64,000 nucleotides of DNA, from the NCBI RefSeq assembly GCF_014698035.1, contig NZ_JACJSF010000012.1, forward strand, positions 97,937 to 161,936, in the 5' to 3' direction. Made by a program: the position numbers and the translations under genes. The notes beneath the pieces were generated by a model. That model was not told the origin of the DNA. It did not search any database and worked only from the letters and a program-made list of their open reading frames with translations. Positions 9,191-19,018 of this stretch are shown here, piece by piece. Each line of letters begins with the position of its first letter. The stretch's first letter is position 1. The DNA comes from Desmonostoc muscorum FACHB-395. Lineage in GTDB: Bacteria; Cyanobacteriota; Cyanobacteriia; Cyanobacteriales; Nostocaceae.

Positions 9191-9988
9191 ATGATAAGAT
9201 TTTTGCGAAAAAAAATAGTTTTTTTCTTCACAACAATTGTGCTGGCAATTCTGCTAATTTCTCATCAACCAGTACTAATAGCTGAGGCACAATCTTCTAC
9301 ACCAACACCAACGCCTGCTAGGTCATTTCCCCCTGTAGCTTATCCTAATAGGTCACTAAGCGCTTTTCCTGCACAGCTACCACCATTGCCTTATGGTTAT
9401 GGGGCATTAGGAAAAGCTATTGATGCTGAAACGATGAAATTGCATCATGATGCACACCACGCTAGCTACGTCAAGAACTTAAATGATGCATTAAAGCAGT
9501 ACCCAGATTTGCAAAAAAGAAGTGTTGAAGCTTTATTAGTGGATTTGAATAGTGTACCTGAAGATATTCGGACAAAAGTACGTAATAACGGTGGTGGTCA
9601 TCTCAATCACACGATTTTTTGGCAACTGATGAGTCCCGACAGTGGTGGACAACCAACGGGAGCGATCGCTCAAGAAATTAACCAAACTTTTGGCAGTTTT
9701 GATGCCTTTAAAAAACAGTTTAACGCAGCAGGTGCCGCTCGCTTTGGTAGTGGTTGGGTTTGGCTAGTACGCAATCCTCAAAATCAACTCCAGATTGTTA
9801 CTACAGCAAATCAGGATAACCCAATTATGGATGGTTTCTATCCGATTATGGGTAACGATCTATGGGAACATGCTTATTACCTTAAATATCGCAACCGTCG
9901 GGCTGAGTATTTGAATAATTGGTGGAATGTTGTGAATTGGCCGCAGATTAACAGGCGATGGCAACTTTCATCACAACAACCTCGTTAG
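9191..9988 (+). CDS. sodA: Membrane-anchored manganese superoxide dismutase
   Basis: A 265-residue product from ATG 9191, preceded by GAGG at a spacing of 10; a TTG at 9170 would add seven residues but lies ahead of that site. An N-terminal hydrophobic helix (about residues 8-24) and a Pro/Thr-rich linker (TPTPTPARS) precede a complete Fe/Mn SOD domain. Metal ligands are visible: His85 in LHHDAHH, the second His in [10 protein letters not shown], and Asp and His in NDLWEHAYY. The Gln of TANQDNP is the manganese-type outer-sphere residue. It converts superoxide to peroxide and oxygen, probably facing the periplasm or thylakoid lumen. Nostoc relatives are known to carry an anchored MnSOD of this layout. 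Confidence 0.93.
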   Translation: MIRFLRKKIVFFFTTIVLAILLISHQPVLIAEAQSSTPTPTPARSFPPVAYPNRSLSAFPAQLPPLPYGYGALGKAIDAETMKLHHDAHHASYVKNLNDALKQYPDLQKRSVEALLVDLNSVPEDIRTKVRNNGGGHLNHTIFWQLMSPDSGGQPTGAIAQEINQTFGSFDAFKKQFNAAGAARFGSGWVWLVRNPQNQLQIVTTANQDNPIMDGFYPIMGNDLWEHAYYLKYRNRRAEYLNNWWNVVNWPQINRRWQLSSQQPR

Positions 9989-10028
9989 CAATACCATCAA
10001 GGATATCAAACCGCTTATAGAAATCTTT

Positions 10029-10056
10029 ATAAAGCTACCTCTAGAGGTAGCTTTAT
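10029..10056. terminator. Bidirectional terminator between sodA and the convergent gene
   Basis: A perfect 28-nt palindrome, ATAAAGCTACCTCT followed directly by its complement AGAGGTAGCTTTAT. It sits 40 nt after the sodA stop and 45 nt before the stop of the opposite-strand gene. A-rich and T-rich flanks on both sides suit Rho-independent termination in either direction. Confidence 0.7.
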
Positions 10057-10101
10057 TCATAGCGCTGCTACCCCTATACATTCTTTTTTACAGATGTCTA
10101 A

Positions 10102-11415
10102 TTATGAATTACGGATTTTTAAAGACCGATGTTTAGAACGAACTATGTATAGTAGAACGATTAGCAATACAAGCGCTTTGATCATTGATGGCTCCACTAC
10201 CTTCTTCACTTCCGTAGGGGGTTTAGGAGTAACATTACACGGAATCTCAATGATCTGTGTGTGATCGGAGCCACTACCACTAGGAGTCAGATCGCATTCG
10301 CCTTTGCTGGTGAGAGATAAAGGTGTAGGTGGAGGTGTAAGTGTAGGTATAGGTGTATTTTCTGGAGGAATAGATGTTTCGCCTGAAGAAGTATCGCCCA
10401 TTAATAGAATCATCGCTATAACAAGAGCTCCAATTCCTAGTGGCCAGAGTGGAAAGGAATCAGGGCTGTCTGCTACGAAGACTTCTCCCTCAGAGCCAGG
10501 GATATCAAAGGCTATTGTTTCTCCATCCAACGGTACTGGACTGTCACTAACCAACATATCTCCTGGGATATCTTCTCCCAAAAGCTGATTAAATTCTTCT
10601 GGAATCGCGTTGTTGGGTCGTCCGAGTTCCCCACCATCTTCGGAGTATGGGTAGGATAGTAGCTCAAAAACCCTCTTTTCGAGTTGGTTTGGATCTCCAG
10701 AATTCAACGCATCTAAGCCTGTAGAGATTTTATTTATATAAAAATTCGTCATCTCTGGTGACAGACCTAAAGATTGAATTTGCTCCTTAATGTTGGAAAT
10801 TTTTGAGGCTTCCTCAAACAGCAGTCGTCCGTATGAGAATTTCAAGTCTAGTAGTCCATCACGGAGGCTGACCGAGTTATTGCCTCCTGAGTATGGAGAC
10901 CAGTAGAACTGGTTTGTTACTAGTCCGAGTCCTTCTACTGGATTGCGACCAAAATGTTGTCCAAGAAGGTATTGAGAGCTATCCATGATTGCGGGGGATT
11001 CGTTTCTCCAAAAAGAGGCGAAAGGCACCGCAGGGAGATTGGGATTGTTATCGTAAAACCTAGCGAAATTCTGGAAATTTTTCTCCCCACCGGCTGCTCG
11101 AATCAGGAGGTTTTGATAAGTACTACCACCGTTTAATTCCACTAATCGTTGGATTACCGATCCAGTTTTATTGCAGGTCAGACCAAATCCCACCTCACAT
11201 CCAGGAATGACTCGCATCTGGTTCAAATTCTGGTTATTGATTTGGTACTGGAGATACTCAGGCTCCAGTCCTTGTTGGATACCATAGCGTCCAATATTGA
11301 GTTGTCCAAAAGCAGACTGACACGTAGTGAGTCCTACTGCAAGAGATGAGAATGCGATTGTTGCAAAACGAACCGCTTTCGATATTGCAATTCTTTGAAA
11401 AATTGATTTAGGCAA
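10102..11415 (-). CDS. Exported protein with C-terminal membrane segments, unknown function
   Basis: The start chosen is TTG 11415, because a strong GGAGGT lies at 11421-11426 with a spacing of 5. An ATG 66 nt further upstream lies in repetitive spacer. This gives 437 residues. The signal peptide ends near the QSAFGQ stretch. The mature part of about 280 residues has no recognised domain. It is followed by a hydrophobic segment (FPLWPLGIGALVIAMILLMG), a Pro/Thr-rich linker, and a second C-terminal hydrophobic segment ending in basic residues (RSKHRSLKIRNS). The tail recalls a surface-sorting or anchoring end, but it is not a textbook PEP-CTERM. The neighbouring minus-strand gene is also exported, so the two may work together. 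Confidence 0.7.
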   Translation of the reverse strand: MPKSIFQRIAISKAVRFATIAFSSLAVGLTTCQSAFGQLNIGRYGIQQGLEPEYLQYQINNQNLNQMRVIPGCEVGFGLTCNKTGSVIQRLVELNGGSTYQNLLIRAAGGEKNFQNFARFYDNNPNLPAVPFASFWRNESPAIMDSSQYLLGQHFGRNPVEGLGLVTNQFYWSPYSGGNNSVSLRDGLLDLKFSYGRLLFEEASKISNIKEQIQSLGLSPEMTNFYINKISTGLDALNSGDPNQLEKRVFELLSYPYSEDGGELGRPNNAIPEEFNQLLGEDIPGDMLVSDSPVPLDGETIAFDIPGSEGEVFVADSPDSFPLWPLGIGALVIAMILLMGDTSSGETSIPPENTPIPTLTPPPTPLSLTSKGECDLTPSGSGSDHTQIIEIPCNVTPKPPTEVKKVVEPSMIKALVLLIVLLYIVRSKHRSLKIRNS

Positions 11416-11524
11416 GATGCACCTCCAGTAAACACAGCAATTTAATTGGGTTGAGAATTCGGTATTGGTTCTTCTCCCCAATCTCCAGTCCCCAACCCTC
11501 AGTCACCAATCCCCACTCCCGAAT

Positions 11525-12166
11525 TCAACTCTTAGGTAAATAAATGTTGATCGTGATTCCGGTACCTTTAAGATTTCCTGATGAGAGTGTGTGATATAAG
11601 ACCATTCCCCGATTTGGTTGATCGAAAAGAAACGCACGACGTGTAGGTTTGATCTTCCCTTGCTTTACTAAAGAAACGAAGGCTTCTAAATATCTACGTA
11701 TACCTTTGCGGTTCTCTTGAGTCGTATTCAGATGATGCTCGATCAGCATCATAAAGAAGTTCAAGCTACGATTTTCTTGCCCCTCAATCAGACTGCCCTC
11801 ATCTAGAAAGGAACTTGCTATGAGCCTGTTATCAACTCGTTTAACCTTAAACAGAGTAAAGTAACGCCCTTCTTTTTTCGGATCGTTCGCATAACAGACC
11901 CAAGAACCCTCTTTATTTTGGGTAAAACCTTGTTCAGCAAGGTAAGAAAGCAAAGAATTATTGCCCTTAGTCTGTGGTGGAGGTAATAAATCTTCAATGG
12001 GATCTAAAGAGCAAATCCTCTGTGTTGTTTTCCGTTGAGATACAGCAGCAGCCTCCTGGATACGGAGGCGCAGGGGCTTGTCAGCAGACATTGCCATGCT
12101 AGACATTGCAGCCAATACAGACACTTGGAGAGCGATCGCTCCAATCAAACGAACAATGATATTCAT
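11525..12166 (-). CDS. Exported protein of unknown function
   Basis: A 213-residue product with a clear signal peptide; cleavage is likely after MAMSA near residue 28. The mature region of about 185 residues is mixed alpha/beta in character, with no repeats or further membrane helix. I see no catalytic signature. It is upstream of, and on the same strand as, the exported protein at 10102-11415, with 109 nt between them. Co-expression is possible, though the spacer holds repetitive CCAATCCCC-type sequence. Confidence 0.65.
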   Translation of the reverse strand: MNIIVRLIGAIALQVSVLAAMSSMAMSADKPLRLRIQEAAAVSQRKTTQRICSLDPIEDLLPPPQTKGNNSLLSYLAEQGFTQNKEGSWVCYANDPKKEGRYFTLFKVKRVDNRLIASSFLDEGSLIEGQENRSLNFFMMLIEHHLNTTQENRKGIRRYLEAFVSLVKQGKIKPTRRAFLFDQPNRGMVLYHTLSSGNLKGTGITINIYLPKS

Positions 12167-13163
12167 GTTTTACCTGTTACTTTTACTTACGTTGTCAATA
12201 ATCAAGTCGTTACTAAATCAGGATTGATTTAGCAGTCCTAAACCATTTGTTAAATTTAAGTGTTTGCTTCATTTGATCGAGGTCGCTTAAGTTTTCACCA
12301 GTCAAATAGGAATTTTATATATAGGTAACTAAACACAAAGATAATCAGTATCTAAAGAAAAGACACAATCTTAATGTTTTCTTGGCAACAAAAAATTTGC
12401 TTTCTGTTACTTTTACGTATACAAAAAACCCTTGACATTGCGTCAACACTTTTATATTTACTGTTGTCTAAATTTTTGCCGATGCTAAGAGGTTTTTATG
12501 CCTTCTTCACTGGCTATCATGATTCCTAAAAAAGGGCTTTTTTAGCTCTTTAGTATCTTATATAAGCAGAGTTTCAAAAGCTCTGTGCTTTGCACATTGA
12601 TGCTTTTGGTGATTTCCTTGCTGGGTTGAATAACTTTTTGTTTTTTGGAGGTAGCACGCCTGACTAGCTGTTTCAGCATGGTCGTAAGTTGATGTATAAA
12701 TAATATCTCCTGACAGTAAAATAATATTACCATGAGCTTGAGACATGCAACTGTATTGTGGACAGTTATCAAAGTTGTACACAGTGAATCGTAACTACCT
12801 CTCTATGAAATTTCATCGCAAATAGCTGAGAGTCAAAGTCCATTTACTTATATATCGTTAGTATTTTTAAAATATAGTACTGTTGTTCTTAGACTATTCA
12901 ATTTTTTGTCTTAAATATAACTTGTATTTAAAAGGCATACGTATATCAAGATATTCTTATTGCTGGATAAGCTTGATTATCTGAACTTTAAGCTAGAAGC
13001 GATCGCATCATATCCTGACTTTTCACGGCATCTGGAAAACCTCTCTCCTAAGAGGAGAGAGACTTTGAATTTTCCCCCTTCCCAATACATCAAGAGGATA
13101 AAAAAAGCGTATCTTTGACTACAATTAAGATATTAACTTGGTATTTTTATAAGCCTTGACAGT
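12167..13163. other. Intergenic region with doubtful small frames and a repeat fragment
   Basis: About 1 kb with no convincing gene. Two overlapping minus-strand frames of about 75 codons (12542-12782) have unlike composition and no ribosome binding site, so neither is accepted. A short AT-rich hairpin (CTAAAAAAGGGCTTTTTTAG) lies at 12526-12545. A fragment at about 13034-13085 (ACCTCTCTCCTAAGAGGAGA...) resembles the dispersed repeat at 23516-23612. A GTA-N8-TAC sequence at 13109-13122 fits an NtcA half-site pair but could be chance. Confidence 0.45.
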
Positions 13164-13592
13164 ATGAATGTGGAATTTTTTAACAGGATTCCTTTTATGC
13201 CTTTAGTATTACTATGGCTAGCTTACACTCTCCTGGGATGGTATCTTGCTGCTAATCATATTGTTTGGTTAGTAGGAGCTTTTGTGGCTGCTATGGTTAT
13301 AGTTATTGTGCGAAAGAGTACTTCTTGGTTAGAGCGTTTAGTTGAATTTGGATCTCAAACTTTAGCTGTCATATTATTTTTAAGTATATCAATTGCTTTT
13401 GTAGCAACTTGGTCGCTATTATTAAGGCTTTTTCTCATACCTTTAGCAACTACGATTTTAGCTGATTTGGAAATGCGCTTTTCTGGTTTGAACAAGCTAG
13501 ATTCATTCTGGATTTTAACGGTTATAGCAGTATTAGGTTTGGTTGTGGGTGAATTAATCGATATTCTACTTTTTCCCAGTAGTAGATACTAA
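13164..13592 (+). CDS. Small integral membrane protein, unknown function
   Basis: A 142-residue product starting MNVEFFNRIPFMPLV. At least four membrane helices are visible, at about residues 10-28, 32-50, 65-95 and 114-136. A short basic loop (RKSTSWLERL) follows the second. The layout matches small conserved cyanobacterial membrane proteins, but I cannot assign a family or activity. It stands alone, with long spacers on both sides. Confidence 0.65.
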   Translation: MNVEFFNRIPFMPLVLLWLAYTLLGWYLAANHIVWLVGAFVAAMVIVIVRKSTSWLERLVEFGSQTLAVILFLSISIAFVATWSLLLRLFLIPLATTILADLEMRFSGLNKLDSFWILTVIAVLGLVVGELIDILLFPSSRY

Positions 13593-13961
13593 AAAATTAA
13601 GAGTAAAAAGAGATTTTTATGATTTATTACTCGTTAATCCCTACTAATCTCAAATTTTAGGTGATTACTAGATCATCTACCTGCTTATCGAAGCAAGGCA
13701 TGATTAACCACTATTAGTCAATCATTCTCTAGATTAATTTGACATTCTCCCCACCTTGCTATGAAAAGCAAAATTGAAGCGATCGCTGTAGGTACATTGA
13801 TCTGAATGTGGCGAGATGGATATTACCGCTTGAAGACATCTCACTGATGATTGTCATTTTTGAGTCACATTTGTTTTTAACCATAGAGACATAGGTAAAA
13901 CAGTGCAAAAAAAGATGAAACAAAGCGGAGAGTTCCCACTCAACACTAGTAAGGAAGTGAC
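13593..13961. other. Intergenic region upstream of the amino acid permease
   Basis: No gene-like frame on either strand. It contains one HIP1 octamer near 13778 and the purine-rich AAGGAAG just before the GTG start of the permease. No hairpin or recognised operator was noted. Confidence 0.4.
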
Positions 13962-15320
13962 GTGAGTAGACGTAAAGACTACAGTTTGCTTCAGCAGACA
14001 GCAACAACTGAAGTAGCAACACCCAAGCCATCGTTGACATTACCAGATGCAGTGGCTCTGATTGTCGGTATTGTCATCGGGGCAGGGATTTTTGAAACCC
14101 CGGCTTTAGTGGCAAATCAAGCAGGTAGTAATATTGCTGTACTGCTTTTTTGGCTAATTGGCGGTGTGGTATCTCTGGTAGGAGCGCTGTGCTATGCAGA
14201 GTTGGCAACTGTCTATCCCGATGTTGGTGGTACTTACTATTATTTGAAACGTGCATTCGGGCGGGGAGTTGCCTTTTTATTTGCCTGGGCGCGGATGACA
14301 GTAATTCAAACTGGTTCCATTGCTCTGTTGGCATTTGTTTTTGGCGATTATGTTTCTCAGATATGGCGGCTAGGAACGTTTTCGTCTTCTATTTATGCAG
14401 CGATCGCGATCGCACTTTTAACTGCTTTGAACATCATCGGTTTGCAGCAGGGGAAGTGGACGCAAAACTTGCTAAGTGCAGCGAAAGTTCTGGGTTTATT
14501 GCTGGTAGTGATTCTTGGGCTTACCGCCATTCCTAATTCTGCTCTCCCTGTAGAGTCTCCATCATCAGGAACCTGGGGATTAGCGATGGTGTTTGTGTTG
14601 TTGTCTTACGGCGGTTGGAATGAAGCAGCTTACATCTCCGCAGAAATTCAAGATGGACGACGCAATATAGTGCGATCGCTAATGTGGAGTATTGGGATCA
14701 TCACAGCCATTTATTTGCTAATCAATCTGGCTTACCTACGGGGACTAGGATTAGCAAACATGGCCCAGTCGGAAGCAGTAGCCGCAGATTTAATGCGCTC
14801 TCTTTGGGGCGCACCGGGAGCCTTGTTTATTAGTGTATTGATTGCGATCGCTACTTTAGGAGCAACCAACGCCACAATCTTTACCGGAGCGCGTACCAAC
14901 TATGCACTGGGACAGGATTTTTCGCTATTTGCTTTTATGGGACACTGGAAACAGCGTCCAAGTAGTCCCACCTATGCCTTATTCTTGCAAGCAGCGATCG
15001 CTTTAGCACTGGTTCTTTTAGGCACGCTCACCCGCAAAGGTTTTCAAACAATGGTGGATTATACCGCCCCAATATTTTGGTTCTTTTTCTTGCTTTCTGG
15101 CATATCTCTGCTGGTGTTGCGAATCCGTGAACCCCACATAGCACGACCATTCCGTGTGCCATTTTATCCTTTTACACCATTGCTCTTTTGTGCCGTCTGC
15201 GGTTACTTGCTTTATTCCAGCTTGGTTTATACAGGCGTGGGAGCAATTGCAGGTGTTTTAGTTGTCGCAGCAGGTATCCCCCTGTTGTTCTGGAATAACT
15301 ATCGCCAAGGTAGGACGTGA
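13962..15320 (+). CDS. APC-family amino acid permease
   Basis: A 452-residue product with a GTG start preceded by AAGGAAG at suitable spacing. The first helix carries the substrate-binding glycine motif of the APC superfamily (VGIVIGAGIFETP, about residues 34-46). About twelve hydrophobic helices can be counted to the end. The stretch GALCYAELATVYPDVGGTYYYL is typical of amino-acid/polyamine/organocation exchangers. It should import or exchange amino acids across the cytoplasmic membrane; the exact substrate is not evident. A spacer of simple repeats separates it from the following lipoprotein gene. Confidence 0.9.
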   Translation: MSRRKDYSLLQQTATTEVATPKPSLTLPDAVALIVGIVIGAGIFETPALVANQAGSNIAVLLFWLIGGVVSLVGALCYAELATVYPDVGGTYYYLKRAFGRGVAFLFAWARMTVIQTGSIALLAFVFGDYVSQIWRLGTFSSSIYAAIAIALLTALNIIGLQQGKWTQNLLSAAKVLGLLLVVILGLTAIPNSALPVESPSSGTWGLAMVFVLLSYGGWNEAAYISAEIQDGRRNIVRSLMWSIGIITAIYLLINLAYLRGLGLANMAQSEAVAADLMRSLWGAPGALFISVLIAIATLGATNATIFTGARTNYALGQDFSLFAFMGHWKQRPSSPTYALFLQAAIALALVLLGTLTRKGFQTMVDYTAPIFWFFFLLSGISLLVLRIREPHIARPFRVPFYPFTPLLFCAVCGYLLYSSLVYTGVGAIAGVLVVAAGIPLLFWNNYRQGRT

Positions 15321-15462
15321 GATGAGTGAGCAGGGGAGCAGGGGAGACAAGGGGACAGGCATCTCCTTTATCTCCCCCCTCTTCCTTGTCTATCTTGTCT
15401 TTTCTCCATGCCCAATGCCCCCATACCCAATACCCAATAACTATTGACAAAGGAGAAAATTC

Positions 15463-16125
15463 ATGAACTTCAAAAAAATTCTGTTTTTACTGGTTACAGG
15501 CGTTAGTGTTACCAGTTTAGGAATTGCTGGGTGTACGCCGCAACAACAAGATTTGGAAACCGGAACACAACAACCTTCTACTTTAACAAATCAGACCGAA
15601 ACCGAAACACCATCGGCGACAACTCCCACAACTCAAGTCCAAGAACGTCCTGGAGATGTTCCTTATGTACCTACACCACAACCAGTAGTAGATGCAATGT
15701 TGCAAGTGGCAAAAGTGGGTAAGAATGATGTGCTTTATGACCTTGGTAGTGGTGACGGAAGAATTGTCAACACTGCGGCACAAAAGTTTGGTACGCGTGG
15801 TGTTGGCATAGATATCAATCCTGAACGCATTAAAGAAGCTAATGATAATGCTCAGAAAGCAGGAGTAACCGATCACGTCAAGTTTGTGCAACAAGACTTG
15901 TTCACCACTGATTTTAGTGAAGCAACAGTAGTTACACTTTACTTACTGCCAGAGGTTAATGCTAAACTCCGTCCGAAGCTGTTGAAAGAACTCAAACCTG
16001 GTAGTCGCATTGTCTCCCACGCCTTCGATATGGGCGATTGGAAACCACAGCAGACTCTAAATGTAGAGGGAAAAACTATTTATTACTGGGTAGTTCCTGA
16101 ACAAGTACCAGCGAATTTGCGATAG
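15463..16125 (+). CDS. Lipoprotein with a class I SAM-dependent methyltransferase domain
   Basis: A 220-residue product with AAAGGAG ahead of the ATG. The N-terminus is a lipoprotein signal peptide with the lipobox LGIAGC (Cys24). A Thr/Gln-rich linker of about 35 residues follows, then a Rossmann methyltransferase fold. Motif I is DLGSGDGRIV and the acidic loop is GIDINPERI. The stretch VVTLYLLPEVNAKLRP and the final WVVP match class I enzymes. A lipid-anchored methyltransferase is odd because SAM is cytosolic. Either the anchor faces inward by non-classical means or the domain has another use outside. The substrate is unknown. Confidence 0.8.
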   Translation: MNFKKILFLLVTGVSVTSLGIAGCTPQQQDLETGTQQPSTLTNQTETETPSATTPTTQVQERPGDVPYVPTPQPVVDAMLQVAKVGKNDVLYDLGSGDGRIVNTAAQKFGTRGVGIDINPERIKEANDNAQKAGVTDHVKFVQQDLFTTDFSEATVVTLYLLPEVNAKLRPKLLKELKPGSRIVSHAFDMGDWKPQQTLNVEGKTIYYWVVPEQVPANLR

Positions 16126-16225
16126 AAACTAACTAACCAATTCGTAATTAAGAGGCATCAGATTCAAGTTGAGTTTCCATCTCTTGGATCTGTAGCCTAA
16201 TTTTTAAGAATTTATTTCTTGAAGA

Positions 16226-16379
16226 AGAATTCAGAATTCAGAAGTCAGAATTCAGGAGTCAGAACCAAGACGCTCGTTCCTTGCTAATAGCGTTGCTATG
16301 CCGCAGGGTTTACGCTGCGTTATCCACCAGTCGTACAGAATACCCAACTGAATTCTGGCTCCTGACTCCTGAATTCTGT
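16226..16379. repeat. Inverted repeat built of AGAATTCAG units
   Basis: The left arm (16226-16267) has iterated GAATTCAGAAGTCAG-like words. The right arm (16349-16379) is close to its reverse complement (TGAATTCTGGCTCCTGACTCC). The interior of about 80 nt is not coding. This is the Nostoc type of dispersed spacer repeat and lies between the methyltransferase and the SDR gene. Confidence 0.6.
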
Positions 16380-16427
16380 TTCGATAAATTCAAATTTTTT
16401 AACTTTAAATTACCTCCATTGGGGGTT

Positions 16428-16470
16428 GACAAAACAATTTTAGATATTTAAAAGAATAATCTAAAATTCA
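16428..16470 (+). promoter_or_regulatory. Candidate promoter with an overlapping inverted repeat
   Basis: TTGACA at 16428-16433 is a perfect -35 hexamer. TAAAAG at 16451-16456, 17 nt further on, is a weak -10. The exact inverted repeat AATTTTAGAT (16438-16447) and ATCTAAAATT (16461-16470) brackets the -10 with a 13-nt spacer, as an operator would. It lies 43 nt before the SDR gene and probably serves the SDR-invertase pair. Confidence 0.4.
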
Positions 16471-16512
16471 AAATTGTTTGACTAAGTTCAAATTCAAGCA
16501 AGGTCAGGAAAT

Positions 16513-17322
16513 ATGATAGGGTTAAAGGGAAAGAATGCTTTAATTACAGGTGCAACTTCAGGAATTGGTCAGGCGATCGCTATCAGACTCGCTCAAGAAG
16601 GGTGCAACATCGCCATCAATTACCGCAAAAGCCCAGAAGCGGCGGTAGACACAGAAGAAATGGCATTGCAAAAAGCCTGTGGAAATATCGAAAATTGTGG
16701 TGTGAAGTCACTACTGCTTCAGGGTGATGTCTCCCAAGAATCAGACATTATCGAGATGGTCAACACCGTAGTAAAGGAATTTGGCAGTTTAGATATTCTA
16801 ATTAACAATGCTGGGATTCAAATAGAAAGTCCATCCCACGAAGTTACAACAGCAGACTTTGACCGAGTAATTGCAGTCAATCTCCGGGGTGCTTATCTCT
16901 GCGCTCGTGAAACTATTAAACACCTCCTATCTCTAAATCGTTCGGGGGTGATTATTAATATTTCCAGCGTTCACGAAATTATTCCGCGACCGATGTATAT
17001 CAGCTATTCCATTAGCAAAGGCGGGATGGAAAACCTGACCAAAACCTTAGCATTGGAATATGCTAACCGAGGTATTCGTGTCAACTCCATTGCCCCCGGA
17101 GCAACAATCACACCAATAAATCAAGACTGGATAGATGACCCCGAAAAAAAGGCGATCGTGGAAAGTCACATTCCAATGGGGCGTGCTGGCACCTCAGAGG
17201 AGATGGCAGCCGCAGCAGCTTTTTTAGCTTCGGATGAAGCCGCCTACATCACCGGACAAACACTATTTGTAGATGGCGGATTGACTCTGTATGCTGACTT
17301 CCGGGAAACTTGGTCAGCTTGA
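16513..17322 (+). CDS. SDR-family oxidoreductase (glucose 1-dehydrogenase-like)
   Basis: A 269-residue product with AAGGTCAGGAA before the ATG. The cofactor motif TGATSGIG is at about residues 12-19, NNAG in mid-domain, the catalytic Ser in NISSVHE, and Tyr/Lys in YSISKGG. The C-terminal ITGQTLFVDGG is typical of classical SDRs. Among SDRs it most resembles glucose 1-dehydrogenase-type NAD(P) enzymes. The next gene, 64 nt downstream on the same strand, is a sucrose-cleaving invertase, so a sugar substrate is reasonable but inferred. Confidence 0.88.
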   Translation: MIGLKGKNALITGATSGIGQAIAIRLAQEGCNIAINYRKSPEAAVDTEEMALQKACGNIENCGVKSLLLQGDVSQESDIIEMVNTVVKEFGSLDILINNAGIQIESPSHEVTTADFDRVIAVNLRGAYLCARETIKHLLSLNRSGVIINISSVHEIIPRPMYISYSISKGGMENLTKTLALEYANRGIRVNSIAPGATITPINQDWIDDPEKKAIVESHIPMGRAGTSEEMAAAAAFLASDEAAYITGQTLFVDGGLTLYADFRETWSA

Positions 17323-17386
17323 GGTTAGGCTGGCGCGTGCTTTCCACAATTAAGCCGATACATACCATTAGTGGAATTAAATACCC

Positions 17387-18790
17387 ATGACTAGCGCCAT
17401 CGATAAGAACAGTCAACTGGAAGCAGAAGCTTGGGAATTATTGGAAGAGTCGATAATTTATTACCAGGGAAAACCCATTGGGACTGTAGCCGCTCACGAT
17501 CCAGAGGCAGATGCACTCAATTATGACCAGTGCTTTCTCCGCGATTTTGTCCCTTCTGCCTTAGTGTTTCTCATGTATGGGAAACCAGAGATTGTGCGTA
17601 ACTTCTTAGTAGAAACACTGAAATTACAAAGTCATGAAAAGCAGATAGACTGCTTTGAACCGGGAGCGGGATTAATGCCTGCCAGTTTCAAAGTACATTC
17701 TAGGGGGAATGAGGAATTTTTGGTCGCTGATTTTGGTGAATTGGCGATCGCTCGTGTTCCCCCGATTGATTCTTGTATGTGGTGGATTCTCCTGCTACGA
17801 GCTTATGAAAAAGCTACAGGCGATTTGTCACTAGCTCGTCAGCCCGATTTTCAAGCCGGAATCAAACTAATTTTGGATCTTTGCTTAGTACATCGGTTTT
17901 CCATGTACCCAACAATGTTAGTTCCCGATGGCGCGTTTATGATTGACCGTCGTATGGGAGTCTACGAACATCCTCTAGAAATTCAGGTGTTATTTTATGC
18001 GTCCTTGAGGGCTGCTAGTGAATTGCTTTTACCAGATGGGGATGGCGATACTTACCTCGGCAAAGTCAATAGGCGATTGGGATCTTTGAAATATCATATC
18101 CGCAACTATTATTGGCTAGACCTGAAGCGATTGGGGGAAATCTATCGTTACAAAGATAACGAATTTGGTAAAGAAATTGTTAATAAATTCAACATCAACT
18201 CAGAATCAATTCCTGGTTGGTTGACCGAATGGTTGCCAGAAACGGGAGGATATTTAGCGGGAAATCTAGGACCGGGACGGATTGATTTTCGCTTTTTTGC
18301 TCTGGGAAATCTGATGGCAATCTTAACTTCCTTAGCAAGCGAAAAAGAATCTCAAAGCATTATGAATTTATTCGCCCAACGTTGGCAAGACTTGATCGGC
18401 TATATGCCTGTTAAAATTTGCTTTCCCGCTTTAGAAGGGTTAGAGTGGAGAATTGTTACAGGATGTGACTCTAAAAACAGGGCTTGGTCTTATCACAACG
18501 GTGGCAACTGGCCAGTCTTACTGTGGTTATTTGCGTCGGCGGCGCAGAAAGCAGGTCGAACAGAACTTGCTCAAGCTGCGATCGCTATTGCCGAAAGGCG
18601 TTTATTGAAGGATAAATTCCCTGAATACTACGATGGCAACAATGGCCGTTTAATTGGCAAAGAAGCCAGAATTTATCAAACTTGGAGCATTGCTGGATTG
18701 CTGGCTGCTAAAAAGTTTGTAGAAAATCCAGAGTATTTGGAATTAATCAGTTTTGCAGAGGGTCTTGAAGTCCCAGGCTGTAGCCTGTAG
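17387..18790 (+). CDS. Neutral/alkaline invertase, glycoside hydrolase family 100
   Basis: A 467-residue product of normal length for cyanobacterial GH100. Family hallmarks are visible: [20 protein letters not shown] near residues 44-63, [31 protein letters not shown] (containing the catalytic Asp), [27 protein letters not shown] and [13 protein letters not shown]. It hydrolyses sucrose to glucose and fructose in the cytoplasm. In heterocyst-forming strains such invertases feed carbon to diazotrophic cells. There is no signal peptide. It is probably co-transcribed with the upstream SDR gene. Confidence 0.93.
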   Translation: MTSAIDKNSQLEAEAWELLEESIIYYQGKPIGTVAAHDPEADALNYDQCFLRDFVPSALVFLMYGKPEIVRNFLVETLKLQSHEKQIDCFEPGAGLMPASFKVHSRGNEEFLVADFGELAIARVPPIDSCMWWILLLRAYEKATGDLSLARQPDFQAGIKLILDLCLVHRFSMYPTMLVPDGAFMIDRRMGVYEHPLEIQVLFYASLRAASELLLPDGDGDTYLGKVNRRLGSLKYHIRNYYWLDLKRLGEIYRYKDNEFGKEIVNKFNINSESIPGWLTEWLPETGGYLAGNLGPGRIDFRFFALGNLMAILTSLASEKESQSIMNLFAQRWQDLIGYMPVKICFPALEGLEWRIVTGCDSKNRAWSYHNGGNWPVLLWLFASAAQKAGRTELAQAAIAIAERRLLKDKFPEYYDGNNGRLIGKEARIYQTWSIAGLLAAKKFVENPEYLELISFAEGLEVPGCSL

Positions 18791-19018
18791 GTATTTAGCG
18801 GTGTCATTATCAGGGTGTCTCTACTAACTATTTTCCCAGTCTCCAGTCTTCCCTAGTCCCTAGACCTCTTATTTAATCATGAGAACGGATAAGTAACCTC
18901 AAATTCTCAAATACTCGATAACTGATACACTATATTGTAAGAGGTATCTGAAGTGTCATACTTAGTAATATCATCAGATAGTCTTTGCATCCTTAACACG
19001 TTTTAACGTGGATAACAC

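Noticed and set aside
12542..12782. Two overlapping minus-strand frames of about 75 codons
   Set aside because: No ribosome binding site, composition unlike neighbours, and each frame weakens the case for the other.
13109..13122. GTA-N8-TAC, an NtcA-like site before the membrane protein at 13164
   Set aside because: Only six fixed bases, so several are expected by chance in this window. The spacing to a -10 box is about 19 nt rather than the usual 22 or so.
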